Part shown: in pieces, positions 19,562 to 27,786 of the stretch
Layout of the letters: the number at the start of each line of letters is the position of its first letter
How positions within the stretch are numbered: the stretch's first letter is position 1
Assembly (NCBI RefSeq): GCF_003946165.1
Contig: NZ_RHOI01000019.1
Location: 1 to 49,220 of the forward strand
Direction: 5' to 3'
DNA: 49,220 nt
DNA from: Lacticaseibacillus baoqingensis
GTDB taxonomy: Bacteria > Bacillota > Bacilli > Lactobacillales > Lactobacillaceae
Notes under the pieces: model-generated
Seen by the model: only the letters and a program-made list of their open reading frames with translations
The model's database searches: none
Told to the model about the DNA's origin: nothing
Translations under genes and position numbers: made by a program

Positions 19562-20416
19562 TCAAAAAGCCGTTTGCCATGCGGCTGGCCGCGGCAGGAC
19601 TGCACTGAGCGCTTGCTGAGTGAAGGGGTCGGTGAAGCGCAGTTCACTGGCTTGCAGCAGCTGGGTGGCAAACTGGCGGGTATCGCCGCCATAAAGCCCA
19701 TCGCCAACTAGCGGATGCCCCATGTGGGCAAAATGCGCGCGGATCTGATGCGTCCGGCCGGTCACCAGCTTGACGCGCACCAATGCGGCATGCGGCCCTT
19801 GTTCAACGACTTGATAATCAGTCACCGCCGGCTGGCCATCGGCACGCACCTCTCGATGGATCCCATCTGCGGCTTTGCCTAATGGCCAAGTTAAGTGGCC
19901 CCTAGGTGCAAGCGTCCCAGCCGCCATCGCCAAATACGCCTTGTCAACGGCTTGATTGACCCCCACCGCATCCAAACGGCCTTGGGCAAAGGTGTGTTTC
20001 GCCACCAAGACCAAGCCAGTGGTGTCGCGATCGAGGCGGGTGATGATTGCCGGTTGCGGACCGTTGATCCCAGCTGCTGCCAAGTACCCGCCGACGCGAT
20101 TGAGCAAACTGTCGCTGGGGTTGCTGGGACCAGGCACACTCGCCAGCCCAGCTGGTTTGTTGACGATCAGCCAATTGGCGGTTTCTAAGCAAATCGCCAC
20201 CGGCTGGCTGCTCAACTGCAAGCCCGGTTCTGGCGGCAAGGTAAAGGTAACGGTTTGTCCAGGCTGCACCGCCACGTTTTGGACGCTTTGCTGATCGATA
20301 AACACACTGTGGGCATCAAATAATTTGCGCAATAAGCGGTGGCTGACCCCTTGGGCTTGCAATAAGCGTTTAACTGTCGTCTTTTGTGTGACCGGATAGG
20401 TAAAAGTAAAAGGCAT
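19562..20416 (-). CDS. RluA/RluD-family pseudouridine synthase
   Basis: 284 residues. An S4-like N-terminal segment (TVKRLLQAQGVSHRLLRKLF) is followed by the RluA-type catalytic domain. The active-site motif is ITRLDRDTTGLVLVAK with the catalytic Asp; the usual His before RLD is Thr here. Further family signatures are VNKPAGL and GRTHQIRAHFAHMGHPLVGDGLYG. It modifies uridines in rRNA or tRNA; the site is unknown. The start at 20416 has GGAGG 5 bases before it. It is divergent from the esterase gene at 20513. Confidence 0.92.
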   Translation of the reverse strand: MPFTFTYPVTQKTTVKRLLQAQGVSHRLLRKLFDAHSVFIDQQSVQNVAVQPGQTVTFTLPPEPGLQLSSQPVAICLETANWLIVNKPAGLASVPGPSNPSDSLLNRVGGYLAAAGINGPQPAIITRLDRDTTGLVLVAKHTFAQGRLDAVGVNQAVDKAYLAMAAGTLAPRGHLTWPLGKAADGIHREVRADGQPAVTDYQVVEQGPHAALVRVKLVTGRTHQIRAHFAHMGHPLVGDGLYGGDTRQFATQLLQASELRFTDPFTQQALSAVLPRPAAWQTAF

Positions 20417-20512
20417 AATTTCCTCCATAATGGATAGTCTAGCACGCCGATGGGTTTGCCAAAAGGCACCGCGTTGCACTATGGTAAAATAAATGTGAAT
20501 TGGAGGTGCGCC

Positions 20513-21280
20513 TTGACCGTAATTAACGATGTCGCTTACGGCAGCGACCCATTACAAAAAACCGATCTTTATCTGCCTGACCAAGCCCAAGCGCCGGCGG
20601 TGATCTTTGTGCATGGCGGCGGTTGGATCCGCGGTGACAAGCAAAATGATGTGGCGATCGGCAAGTATTTTGCCCACCGAGGCTACTTTGTGGCGATCCC
20701 TAACTTTCGCTTGGCGCCGGCGCATCAATTTCCTGCTGCCCAAGACGACTTGGCCGCATTTTGCCGCTGGCTGTTGGCTTCACCACATGATTTTGATCGC
20801 CGCCACATTGGCTTGCTTGGGGCTTCTGCCGGCGGAACGATGGCCATCACCCAAAGCCTGGCCACCAGCTGGCCCACCGTGGCCTGGAGCCCAATCGTGG
20901 ATTTTGCGACTTGGGTCCAACGCCACCCGGATATTCGCCCCGATGTCGCCGCTGAAGGTGACCGCCACGATGTTAACGATGCGTTTTACAAATACTTTAT
21001 CCAAGCTTATCTAGGCGATTTAAGCGCCGCACATTTGGCGGCGGTCAACCCCATGGAGCACTTGACGGCCAAGCTGGGACCGACGATGCTATACAATAGC
21101 ACCGATGAGCTGGCGCCTTTGACTGGCGCGTTGCGGTTTGTTGAACGCGCCGCGGCTCACGACAGCAATATTGCCATTCATGTGGTACCTGGCACCCGCC
21201 ATGCCATGGGCTATGCTGCTTTTGCCTTGCCAGGCACCGCCGCATTTTTTGATTATTATTTACACGTTGCCATTCACTAA
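20513..21280 (+). CDS. Alpha/beta hydrolase (esterase/lipase, HSL-like)
   Basis: 255 residues. The oxyanion-hole motif HGGGW is near residue 33, the nucleophile elbow is GASAGG, and acid and histidine are provided by the C-terminal STDELAP and GTRHAMG segments. This is the architecture of HSL/BD-FAE-type carboxylesterases. The likely start is TTG at 20513, with TTGGAGG 7 bases upstream; the in-frame ATG at 20450 has no site and would overlap the opposite gene's start. No signal peptide, so cytoplasmic. It is followed 12 bases later by a small membrane protein, probably in one transcript. Confidence 0.88.
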   Translation: MTVINDVAYGSDPLQKTDLYLPDQAQAPAVIFVHGGGWIRGDKQNDVAIGKYFAHRGYFVAIPNFRLAPAHQFPAAQDDLAAFCRWLLASPHDFDRRHIGLLGASAGGTMAITQSLATSWPTVAWSPIVDFATWVQRHPDIRPDVAAEGDRHDVNDAFYKYFIQAYLGDLSAAHLAAVNPMEHLTAKLGPTMLYNSTDELAPLTGALRFVERAAAHDSNIAIHVVPGTRHAMGYAAFALPGTAAFFDYYLHVAIH

Positions 21281-21292
21281 CGGAGGTTGCTG

Positions 21293-21586
21293 ATGCCTTT
21301 TATTGCCCTTTTAATCGATGTAATCGCCGCTGGCAGCTGGTACGCGCAGCGCCAAGGCGGCTGGTATGGTTTAGGCTTGGGTTTGCAAGTGCTGTTGACC
21401 CTGATCTTGCTGGTGATGACCTTTGGCTATCGCGGCAAGCGCAAAGGGTATTTTAATTTTAACACCTGGTCGCATGTCTTCACGCTGCGTTTTGCGGTGA
21501 TCGTGTTTTCGCTGATCGGCAATGCACTCCTGGTATTTTTATACTATTTAAATTGGACCGGCCAAAACCCGCTGATCTTCAGCTAA
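21293..21586 (+). CDS. Small membrane protein, three predicted helices
   Basis: 97 residues, unknown family. Hydrophobic segments at about residues 2-16, 30-46 and 70-90, with a basic loop (YRGKRKGY) between the second and third. The ATG at 21293 has GGAGG 6 bases upstream. It is downstream of the esterase gene with a terminator right after, so the two form a small operon. Confidence 0.78.
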   Translation: MPFIALLIDVIAAGSWYAQRQGGWYGLGLGLQVLLTLILLVMTFGYRGKRKGYFNFNTWSHVFTLRFAVIVFSLIGNALLVFLYYLNWTGQNPLIFS

Positions 21587-21592
21587 CACAAT

Positions 21593-21627
21593 AAAAACAC
21601 CAGGCGTTATCCGCCTGGTGTTTTTAT
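21593..21627. terminator. Bidirectional terminator
   Basis: AAAAACACCAGGCG / CGCCTGGTGTTTTT hairpin between convergent genes, serving both the small membrane protein and the MarR gene. Confidence 0.92.
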
Positions 21628-21629
21628 TG

Positions 21630-22058
21630 TCATTGATCGAGCTGCCCGGCTAAATTTTGTAAGGTATGGACCAATTGTTCATGCCCCATGGCCGACAATA
21701 ACTCGGCGATCTGTTGTTCCCGATGGGCAAAAATGGCTTGCGCGGAAGCAACTGCCGCTTGTCCAGCAGCTGTCAGCGTGAGCTGCTTTTGGCGCTCATC
21801 GCCTGGTGTCAGCATCCGCGTCAGTAATTGGCGTTTTTCCAGCACTTTCAGCAAATTTGTCACGGTGGCATCATGCTTGCCTAAATAATGGGCCAAGGCC
21901 TTTTGATTCGTTTGCGGATGTTGCGCAATAAATTGCAGGCTTCGCGCTTGATGGATCGTCAAGTCTAATGCCCGCAGCTGCGCGGCGACATAGGCTTGAT
22001 TGCGCGTATTGAGCCGATATAGCGCCTCGATCACGCTGTTTGTCATCCCAAAATCCAA
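21630..22058 (-). CDS. MarR-family transcriptional regulator
   Basis: 142 residues with a MarR winged helix. The recognition region is NQKALAHYLGKHDATVTNLLKVLEKRQLL and the wing is TPGDERQKQLTLT. The TTG start at 22058 follows AGGAGG by 7 bases. It is likely autoregulatory, since an inverted repeat lies in its own promoter region. No effector or target gene is evident; the neighbours are not an efflux pump. Confidence 0.9.
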   Translation of the reverse strand: MDFGMTNSVIEALYRLNTRNQAYVAAQLRALDLTIHQARSLQFIAQHPQTNQKALAHYLGKHDATVTNLLKVLEKRQLLTRMLTPGDERQKQLTLTAAGQAAVASAQAIFAHREQQIAELLSAMGHEQLVHTLQNLAGQLDQ

Positions 22059-22070
22059 AGTCGTGCCTCC

Positions 22071-22091
22071 TATTAGTGGTCGTGCCTAATA
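22071..22091 (-). promoter_or_regulatory. Candidate MarR operator
   Basis: An inverted repeat TATTAG, 9 bases, CTAATA lies immediately upstream of the MarR ribosome binding site. The position fits an autoregulatory operator. Not proven. Confidence 0.4.
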
Positions 22092-22164
22092 GTGTAAGCG
22101 ACAGCTTTCAGAAAAACAAGGGGCACTCCTGCCCCGACATGAAAACGACTGGTGCTTGCGCCGA

Positions 22165-23055
22165 TCATTGCGCCAAATCTAATTCCGTGCCGGCGACGCG
22201 GGCAAACTGCTCAACCAATTTGATCCCGGTTTTCAAGCTGGCATTGCGATCCGTCAGCACCGCGATCGTACAGCTGCGCTTGCCGGAGCCCAAATGGCCG
22301 ATACTATTGACGATCCAGGTGTTGTCCCCATTGAGGCGCCAGCCGTTTTTTAATTGAAACGTGCGGCTGCCGGCGGACACGCCCCATTGCTGATCGGCTT
22401 GGACTGCACCCATTTCCGCTTGCACATACGCGCGCGACGCACTGGATAAGTAGTCTTTAGCATAAAAGATCTGCTCTAACAACTTGAGCTGATCGCTGGC
22501 GGCCGTGGTCGTTAACACCCACCCGCTTGAATTCGCCACTGAATTGGTCATTTGCAGTGCATCAAACAGCGTCGTCAACCCTTGGCTGTTCCCGATTGCC
22601 TGATACAATCCGGTGGCAGCGGCATTGTCACTGTTTTGGATCGCCGCTTCCGCATAGGTGTGCTCAGCAGCGATCAGCTTTTCGCCAGCGGCACGATGGG
22701 TGTGCAATAACTGCACCAGCATCGCCACTTTAACGATACTGGCGGTGGTGTTCGGGGTCGATTTGTGATTGTTCAACGCCACTGTGACCCCGTATTGCTT
22801 GGAATACACCGCCACTGAAATCGGGATGTCCGGATGCGCCGCCAACAGCGCCTGCCACTTTGCAGTCAAGTTTTTTTCAACTGAAACTTTGGTTTTGCTG
22901 GTGCGCTTGCCTTGTGTTTGTGCCGGCTGGTCAGCAGGCGCTGGCGTTTTTTGTTGGGGACGATGGTGCCAAGCCAGCAATGCAATGATCACAATTAAAA
23001 TTCCCCAAAGTGTGCGCTTAACGCTTTTTTTCAATCGACGACGTGGTTTTGACAT
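22165..23055 (-). CDS. Class A beta-lactamase-fold serine hydrolase, membrane-anchored
   Basis: 296 residues. A basic N-terminus and one hydrophobic helix (residues ~15-30) anchor it outside the membrane, followed by a Pro/Thr/Lys-rich linker. The penicillin-recognising fold follows with S-x-x-K in TASIVKVAML, SDN in IQNSDNAAA, and KNG in place of KTG. All three active-site motifs are thus present or nearly so. Proteins like this in lactobacilli are probably cell-wall peptidases or hydrolases rather than resistance enzymes (inference). The ribosome binding site is weak (GGTGAT). It is divergent from a related protein lacking the catalytic serine. Confidence 0.83.
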   Translation of the reverse strand: MSKPRRRLKKSVKRTLWGILIVIIALLAWHHRPQQKTPAPADQPAQTQGKRTSKTKVSVEKNLTAKWQALLAAHPDIPISVAVYSKQYGVTVALNNHKSTPNTTASIVKVAMLVQLLHTHRAAGEKLIAAEHTYAEAAIQNSDNAAATGLYQAIGNSQGLTTLFDALQMTNSVANSSGWVLTTTAASDQLKLLEQIFYAKDYLSSASRAYVQAEMGAVQADQQWGVSAGSRTFQLKNGWRLNGDNTWIVNSIGHLGSGKRSCTIAVLTDRNASLKTGIKLVEQFARVAGTELDLAQ

Positions 23056-23195
23056 GCTTGATCACCGGATAAGCGGACCCAAAACCCGCGCTTATCGGCC
23101 CCTTTCGGTATCATTATCGCATATTAGGAAAACGCTTGCGATTAAAATTTTGCTGCCGCAAAACGCCGGTTGTTTTTCAGGCGTGATCATAAAAC

Positions 23196-23225
23196 TTGAT
23201 ATTGTTTTTTTTTTTTTGATATTAT
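23196..23225 (+). promoter_or_regulatory. Promoter with T13 tract in its spacer
   Basis: TTGATA (23196-23201), an 18-bp spacer, TATTAT (23220-23225). The spacer holds 13 consecutive T (23205-23217). Gain or loss of a T would change the -35/-10 spacing. Confidence 0.6.
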
Positions 23226-23256
23226 CATGAAGTTGACTCGGAAAGGAGTTGACGTC

Positions 23257-24228
23257 ATGCCAAAAGCAAATCACTGGCCCCGGCTCAAACCCCAATATCG
23301 CCTGCCGGCTAAATTAATTGGCAGTACCTTGCTGGTGGCAGCAATCGCCACGTTTTATCTGGCCACCACGGCTCACCCCCACAAGGTCCGCCTCGCCCCT
23401 GACATCACCCAACAGGTCTTGCCGCCGGCTGCATCGGCGTCTGTTCCTAAACTGGTTGATCAAGAACCCATTTTCCCAGAAGCCGCTTTGATCCGCCGGC
23501 AGCTGCATCAATATCTCACACAAGTGACCGCCACTGCAGACGTCAGCGTGAGTTTCGCCAATTTGGCCCCGCAAGCCAACTCCCCTGCCGCCAAACGCGC
23601 CGATGACCCGCTGAATACTGCAGGCAGCGTCAAGGTCAATGCATTAGGCACACGCTTGCGTCTGGCAGGCAGCAGCACACATCTAGCCATTGCCGCTTAT
23701 TTGAGTCATTTACAGGCCACCGGGGCAAAAACTTGGACCGCCAGTGATTCTGCCGGGATGAAAATGATGCTGGCCAATAATGGGCCTTATTATGCCAACA
23801 CGATTTTACAGCGGTATGGTAAGGTAACACTCAACCGCTACCTCGAAAAATTAGGGCTGACGCCGCCTTTTAGCTACGTTGCCGAGGATCAAACCACGAC
23901 CAACGACTTAGTTTCGTTGTTACGCCTGCTCGCCGATCAACAGCCGCCGTTTGCCCACCGGCAAATGCAGCGCCGCATTCGCCGCGATCTTCAAGCACAA
24001 GTCCGCCGCAATGGGATCTGCGCTGGCGTCAAACAATTACTGCCGCAAGCCCAAGTGCAAAACATCACCGGCCAGCTCGGCTACAGTATGAGCGATGCGG
24101 CGATCGTCACCTTGCCAGACGGACACCGCTTCATGCTGGCGATCATGACTACCAGTCCCACCGCTGATTTTAACCAGATCCAAGCCATCGCCAAAGCAGT
24201 CACGCATGTCGTGTACTTCCGCGGGTGA
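23257..24228 (+). CDS. Beta-lactamase-fold protein without catalytic serine
   Basis: 323 residues with an N-terminal membrane anchor (LIGSTLLVAAIATFYL) and an extracytoplasmic domain that follows the pattern of the 22165-23055 protein. Where that protein has T-A-S-I-V-K-V, this one has T-A-G-S-V-K-V, so the catalytic serine position is Gly. The SDN position reads NNG (LANNGPYYA) and the KTG position reads ITG. It is therefore probably a non-catalytic binding or scaffolding paralog. The start at 23257 follows AAAGGAG. The promoter may be phase variable. Confidence 0.75.
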   Translation: MPKANHWPRLKPQYRLPAKLIGSTLLVAAIATFYLATTAHPHKVRLAPDITQQVLPPAASASVPKLVDQEPIFPEAALIRRQLHQYLTQVTATADVSVSFANLAPQANSPAAKRADDPLNTAGSVKVNALGTRLRLAGSSTHLAIAAYLSHLQATGAKTWTASDSAGMKMMLANNGPYYANTILQRYGKVTLNRYLEKLGLTPPFSYVAEDQTTTNDLVSLLRLLADQQPPFAHRQMQRRIRRDLQAQVRRNGICAGVKQLLPQAQVQNITGQLGYSMSDAAIVTLPDGHRFMLAIMTTSPTADFNQIQAIAKAVTHVVYFRG

Positions 24229-24513
24229 GCGCTGATCGACTGACTAATTGTAAATGTCGTATACAGCTGCTGTCAGAAGTCCCGTTGTTGCCACATGCGC
24301 TTATATGCCGGCACACGCGCATGTGGCTGGGTATGGTGGTGCGCATTCCCAGACATCAACAGCGAGGCAGCCTGAGCCTCACCCACGCTAAGAGATACAT
24401 CCCGAAGCTGGCCTTGAAAGACTCGGGCAAAGGCGAGACACTGGTGTACCACCTTCAAAGCAGGCCAAAACGGCCAAGCCCTGAGCGCAAGACTAAACCG
24501 CTTTTTCAGCAAA
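24229..24513. other. Intergenic region, no gene recognised
   Basis: Between convergent genes. It has open frames on both strands but none with a ribosome binding site or recognisable family. An inverted repeat CCACATGCGC / GCGCATGTGG (24290-24325) is the only structure seen; it lacks a T tail. Confidence 0.45.
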
Positions 24514-24957
24514 TCATCGCATTAACTTAGTGTGTTGCAGCCACCGCACCCCGGCTACCACAACCGCACCGATGGCAATCACGTTGACAACCGTGAAAAT
24601 GGCAGCAATGCCGCTGACGCTTAACATATAGCCCACCAAAGCCCAGCTAAATAAAGCGGTCCAAACTTCCAAAATGACCAACAGCTCTGCAACTAATGGC
24701 GCATAGGCATCAAAGCGCTCTTTCATCGTCATCGCCAAGCGCCCAAGAGCAAGCGACAGCAGCGCCAAAACCGCTAAGTAACCTGCATCCGCAAGCAACG
24801 GGGGGCCTGCAAAAGCCACGGCAAAGACAACTTTACCAGTAAGCGTCAAGTATGTCGGCACAGCGGCTGTCAAAGCGTGCTGGCACCCGATGATCAGCAA
24901 CAGCTGAAGAATCAACGATCCGGTATGCAGTAAGCGCCGATGTTTGCAAATTTTCAT
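24514..24957 (-). CDS. Hypothetical membrane protein, four predicted helices
   Basis: 147 residues, with about four hydrophobic segments (GSLILQLLLIIGCQHAL, VVFAVAFAGPP, ELLVILEVWTALFSWALVGY, AIFTVVNVIAIGAVVVAG) and a basic N-terminus. The fold resembles small DUF2975-like membrane proteins, but I cannot assign it. The start is uncertain: ATG at 24957 (MKICKHRR) is preferred, and a TTG at 24990 is possible. A 16-A run lies about 85 bases upstream. Confidence 0.6.
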   Translation of the reverse strand: MKICKHRRLLHTGSLILQLLLIIGCQHALTAAVPTYLTLTGKVVFAVAFAGPPLLADAGYLAVLALLSLALGRLAMTMKERFDAYAPLVAELLVILEVWTALFSWALVGYMLSVSGIAAIFTVVNVIAIGAVVVAGVRWLQHTKLMR

Positions 24958-25040
24958 CGTTTTTCTCTGTTCTTTCACTGCCGGCGGCAATAGCAGCGCC
25001 GGTGATCCAGTTGATTTCCAACACGATTGTAACCCTTTTC

Positions 25041-25056
25041 AAAAAAAAAAAAAAAA
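25041..25056 (-). repeat. A16 homopolymer upstream of membrane protein gene
   Basis: 16 consecutive A on the plus strand (T16 in the sense of the minus-strand gene). A -10-like TACAAT lies at 25026-25031, so the -35 position falls inside the run. Confidence 0.7.
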
Positions 25057-25152
25057 TACCTGGCAATCAATTTGGTTAAAACTGGCCTCTAGGGATTAAC
25101 GCCGCTGACTCAGGCTTTTTTACCGAGGCGGATCTGATCCCCCTCTTAGCCA

Positions 25153-25191
25153 CAATAAAGGCAGCACCGCAAAATCACGGTGCCGCCTTAT
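25153..25191 (-). terminator. Terminator after ClC gene
   Basis: AATAAGGCGGCACCGTG / CGGTGCTGCCTTTATT hairpin on the minus strand, directly after the stop codon at 25193. Confidence 0.85.
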
Positions 25192-25192
25192 T

Positions 25193-26515
25193 TCACTGCT
25201 CGTTTTCTAATACTCGGTCGACTTTGGCTTGCAAGCGTTCAGCCGTTTCAGCTTCACCAGTTTCCACTTGCGGCTGCTTCGGCGGCAAAAACCAGTTAGC
25301 CACGACCATTGCTAACACGATCCCCAACCCCATCGGCAACAGCGCACTATAGTTTAAGTGGCTCACTTCAAACAACATAAACATCGCCATTAAAGGCGCT
25401 TGTTGGGATACCGCTAATAATGCCGCTGCGCCGAGCATGGCACATTGCCACACCGGCACACTTGGCAACAATGGGCTCATCAGCGTCCCAACTGTCGCGC
25501 CGATCGCCGCGCCAATGGCGATCGATGGCGTCAGCGTGCCGCCAGCAGCGCCTGCTTTTAAACTCAACAACGTGACCAAGGCCTTGATCGCCGCGCTTAA
25601 AAGCAGCCACGGCACCAAATTGGCTTGTTGATTATCAAACACCATTTGCGCAAGCGCCCGGCCATTACCGGTCACTTGCGGGAACCAAACGGCGATGATG
25701 CCCGTCAAAAGCGCCACTAACGGCAACTGCCACAACAAGGTCCGCCGCTGCGCTTGCTGCATGCCGGCACGCTGGATCCCGCGGCGAAAAAGTGCCCCTA
25801 ACACCCCACACACCGGCCCGATCACCAATACGATCAAGCAGTTTTGCGGGGTGAAATTCGTCTTGGCAAGCAAGTAATAAGGGTTGAACCCTTTTAACCA
25901 CGACCCGACAAACGTCGCGATCACCGACATCGCCAAACTCACGATCACACTGCGGCGCGAGACGTTTTTCCATAAGATCTCAACACTAAACAACATCCCG
26001 GTGATCGGCGCAATATACACGCCGGCAAAACCGGCGCCGGCAGCTGCTGCGGTCAATAAACGCCGATCGCTGGCGGCAAGCTCCAAGTGAAGATAGCGGC
26101 GCATTTGGCGTTGCCACCACTGCGACAGCATCGCTGCTAATTCACGCGGCGCTAATTCACGCCCCACGGAACCGCCGGCACCCACAAACAGCATTTGCGT
26201 GAAGGTATGTAAAATCGTCGACCCCACCGGCATGGCGTCGCCGGCGACGGCATCGCGCACGCTGACAGTGGGTTTTAGCTTGTTGCGGATCACCCACCAG
26301 CTCACCGCCGACACGATCCCTACCCCCGCCAACACCAACACGCGGCGTTGGGGGCTCACCGGCCAGGCATAGGGATGGCTGGCCGTTTCGTGAAAATTCA
26401 ACAATAACTTTTCGATCACTTCAAGAAACAGGCTCAAGATCACTGCCCCAATGCCGGCCACGACGCCAATGGTCACTGTCGCTACCGCCAAAGCAAGGTT
26501 TTGTCTGTTCTTCAT
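25193..26515 (-). CDS. ClC-family chloride channel or H+/Cl- antiporter
   Basis: 440 residues with 10 or more hydrophobic segments. The filter regions are GGSVGRELAP (the gating glutamate of the GREGP motif kept, the next residues changed), GAGFAGVYIAPITGMLF, and GAAGGTLTPS in place of GxFxP. It may exchange chloride for protons, aiding acid resistance. A charged C-terminal tail, no CBS domains. The ribosome binding site GGAGTG lies about 11 bases before the ATG. Single gene. Confidence 0.9.
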   Translation of the reverse strand: MKNRQNLALAVATVTIGVVAGIGAVILSLFLEVIEKLLLNFHETASHPYAWPVSPQRRVLVLAGVGIVSAVSWWVIRNKLKPTVSVRDAVAGDAMPVGSTILHTFTQMLFVGAGGSVGRELAPRELAAMLSQWWQRQMRRYLHLELAASDRRLLTAAAAGAGFAGVYIAPITGMLFSVEILWKNVSRRSVIVSLAMSVIATFVGSWLKGFNPYYLLAKTNFTPQNCLIVLVIGPVCGVLGALFRRGIQRAGMQQAQRRTLLWQLPLVALLTGIIAVWFPQVTGNGRALAQMVFDNQQANLVPWLLLSAAIKALVTLLSLKAGAAGGTLTPSIAIGAAIGATVGTLMSPLLPSVPVWQCAMLGAAALLAVSQQAPLMAMFMLFEVSHLNYSALLPMGLGIVLAMVVANWFLPPKQPQVETGEAETAERLQAKVDRVLENEQ

Positions 26516-26571
26516 CTGCTCACGTCACTCCTTATTCGATCCGTGCATAACATGATCCAGCATACCATATT

Positions 26572-26601
26572 TTGGCATCTGTCCGCAGCCAAGCCTATAA
26601 T
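26572..26601 (+). promoter_or_regulatory. Promoter of hydroxyacid dehydrogenase gene
   Basis: TTGGCA (26572-26577), 18 bp, TATAAT (26596-26601), 28 bases before the start codon with AGGAGG between. Confidence 0.7.
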
Positions 26602-26629
26602 GAAGAAAACCCTTTAGGAGGAATCAATT

Positions 26630-27577
26630 ATGTCAAAAGTCGTCGTCCTCAACGGCGATGTGGTCAATTATGACGGCCACATCGACTGGTCCACTATCGG
26701 CAGTGACGTGGTGGTTTATCCCACCACTGCCGAAGCAGAGATCTTGCCGCGAGTCGCTGATGCAACAGTGGTCGTGACCAAAGAAATGCCGCTTTCAGGT
26801 GCCGTCGTGCGGCAATTCCCGGCCAGTGTCAAATTAGTCGTTGAAGCCGGGACGGGCTACAACAATCATGACCTTGACGCCTTGCGCGAAAAAGGCATCG
26901 CCTTGACCAATATCCCGGAATACAGCACCCAGCGCGTCGCCCACACGGCGATCATGTTAATGCTGAATTTGGCCAGTTCCATGCAACAACAATTGACCAT
27001 GTTGGCCCATCACGACTATACGAATTTTACCCAGCACTTACAAGTCGACCATGTGGAACTCAACGATAAGACCTTAGGCGTGATCGGCTTTGGGCACATT
27101 GGCCAAAACGTGATCAAGATCGCCCAAGCCTTAGACATGACGATCTTGGTCAACACGCGTACCCCACGAGCCGATCGCAAAGGGATCCACTTCACCACCT
27201 TAAATGACCTATTGGCCAAAAGCGATTTTGTGTCATTGAACCTGCCTTTGACACCAGCCACCCAGCACTTGATCAACGCCGAAACCTTAGCGTTGATGAA
27301 ACCCAGCAGCTTTTTGATCAACACGGCCCGCGGCGGTCTCGTCGATGAACCGGCCTTGATCAACGCGCTGCAAAATCATACTATTGCCGGCGCCGGCTTG
27401 GACGTGCAGGCACACGAGCCGCTGGATCCAGCTAGTCCGCTGTTTACGCTGCCCAATGTGATCGTCACCCCGCACATGGGCTGGCGCGGCTTAGAAACCC
27501 GTCAGCGGCTGGTGCAAATGATCGGCGCCAATATCGAAGCGTTTTTGGCTGGCACCCCGATCAATCAGGTAGATTAA
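26630..27577 (+). CDS. D-2-hydroxyacid dehydrogenase (glycerate/2-oxoacid reductase type)
   Basis: NAD(P)-dependent interconversion of 2-oxoacids and D-2-hydroxyacids. 315 residues with the Rossmann motif GFGHIGQ, the substrate Arg in NTARGGLVDE, the Glu in AHEPLDPASPLF and the proton-relay His in VTPHMGW. The residues after the second strand (VNTRTPR) lack the NAD-type acid, so NADPH use is possible. The exact substrate (glycerate, phenylpyruvate, branched 2-oxoacids) is unknown. It lies next to the oxidase island but on the opposite strand, with its own promoter. Confidence 0.92.
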   Translation: MSKVVVLNGDVVNYDGHIDWSTIGSDVVVYPTTAEAEILPRVADATVVVTKEMPLSGAVVRQFPASVKLVVEAGTGYNNHDLDALREKGIALTNIPEYSTQRVAHTAIMLMLNLASSMQQQLTMLAHHDYTNFTQHLQVDHVELNDKTLGVIGFGHIGQNVIKIAQALDMTILVNTRTPRADRKGIHFTTLNDLLAKSDFVSLNLPLTPATQHLINAETLALMKPSSFLINTARGGLVDEPALINALQNHTIAGAGLDVQAHEPLDPASPLFTLPNVIVTPHMGWRGLETRQRLVQMIGANIEAFLAGTPINQVD

Positions 27578-27751
27578 GCAATGCTTCATTATCATGGTCA
27601 TTAGTCATCACTGACGCTGTCGCGCAGCGCCAGCTAATGAGTAATGGTCTGCAACCGCAGCGCCAGGCAATCTGTGCGGTTAAATAACGGGGTTTATAAT
27701 TTAGATGACTTTTATAAAAGAATTTATAGTCACAAAAATAACACTTTTTGC

Positions 27752-27780
27752 TTGCCATGTACCCGCTTACATGCTATACT
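27752..27780 (+). promoter_or_regulatory. Strong promoter of orphan structured RNA
   Basis: TTGCCA (27752-27757), 17 bp, and an extended -10 TGCTATACT whose hexamer TATACT is at 27775-27780. No coding sequence follows on the plus strand; the predicted transcription start is near 27787. Confidence 0.72.
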
Positions 27781-27786
27781 CACTAC

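Noticed and set aside
24225-24530. Possible small protein between the two convergent genes
   Set aside because: Frames exist on both strands, but none has a ribosome binding site, a recognisable domain or a plausible composition.
26630-27577. D-lactate dehydrogenase as identity of the hydroxyacid dehydrogenase
   Set aside because: The length and C-terminal motifs fit the wider glycerate/2-oxoacid reductase group better, and the cofactor loop is not the NAD type typical of LdhD. The substrate is left open.
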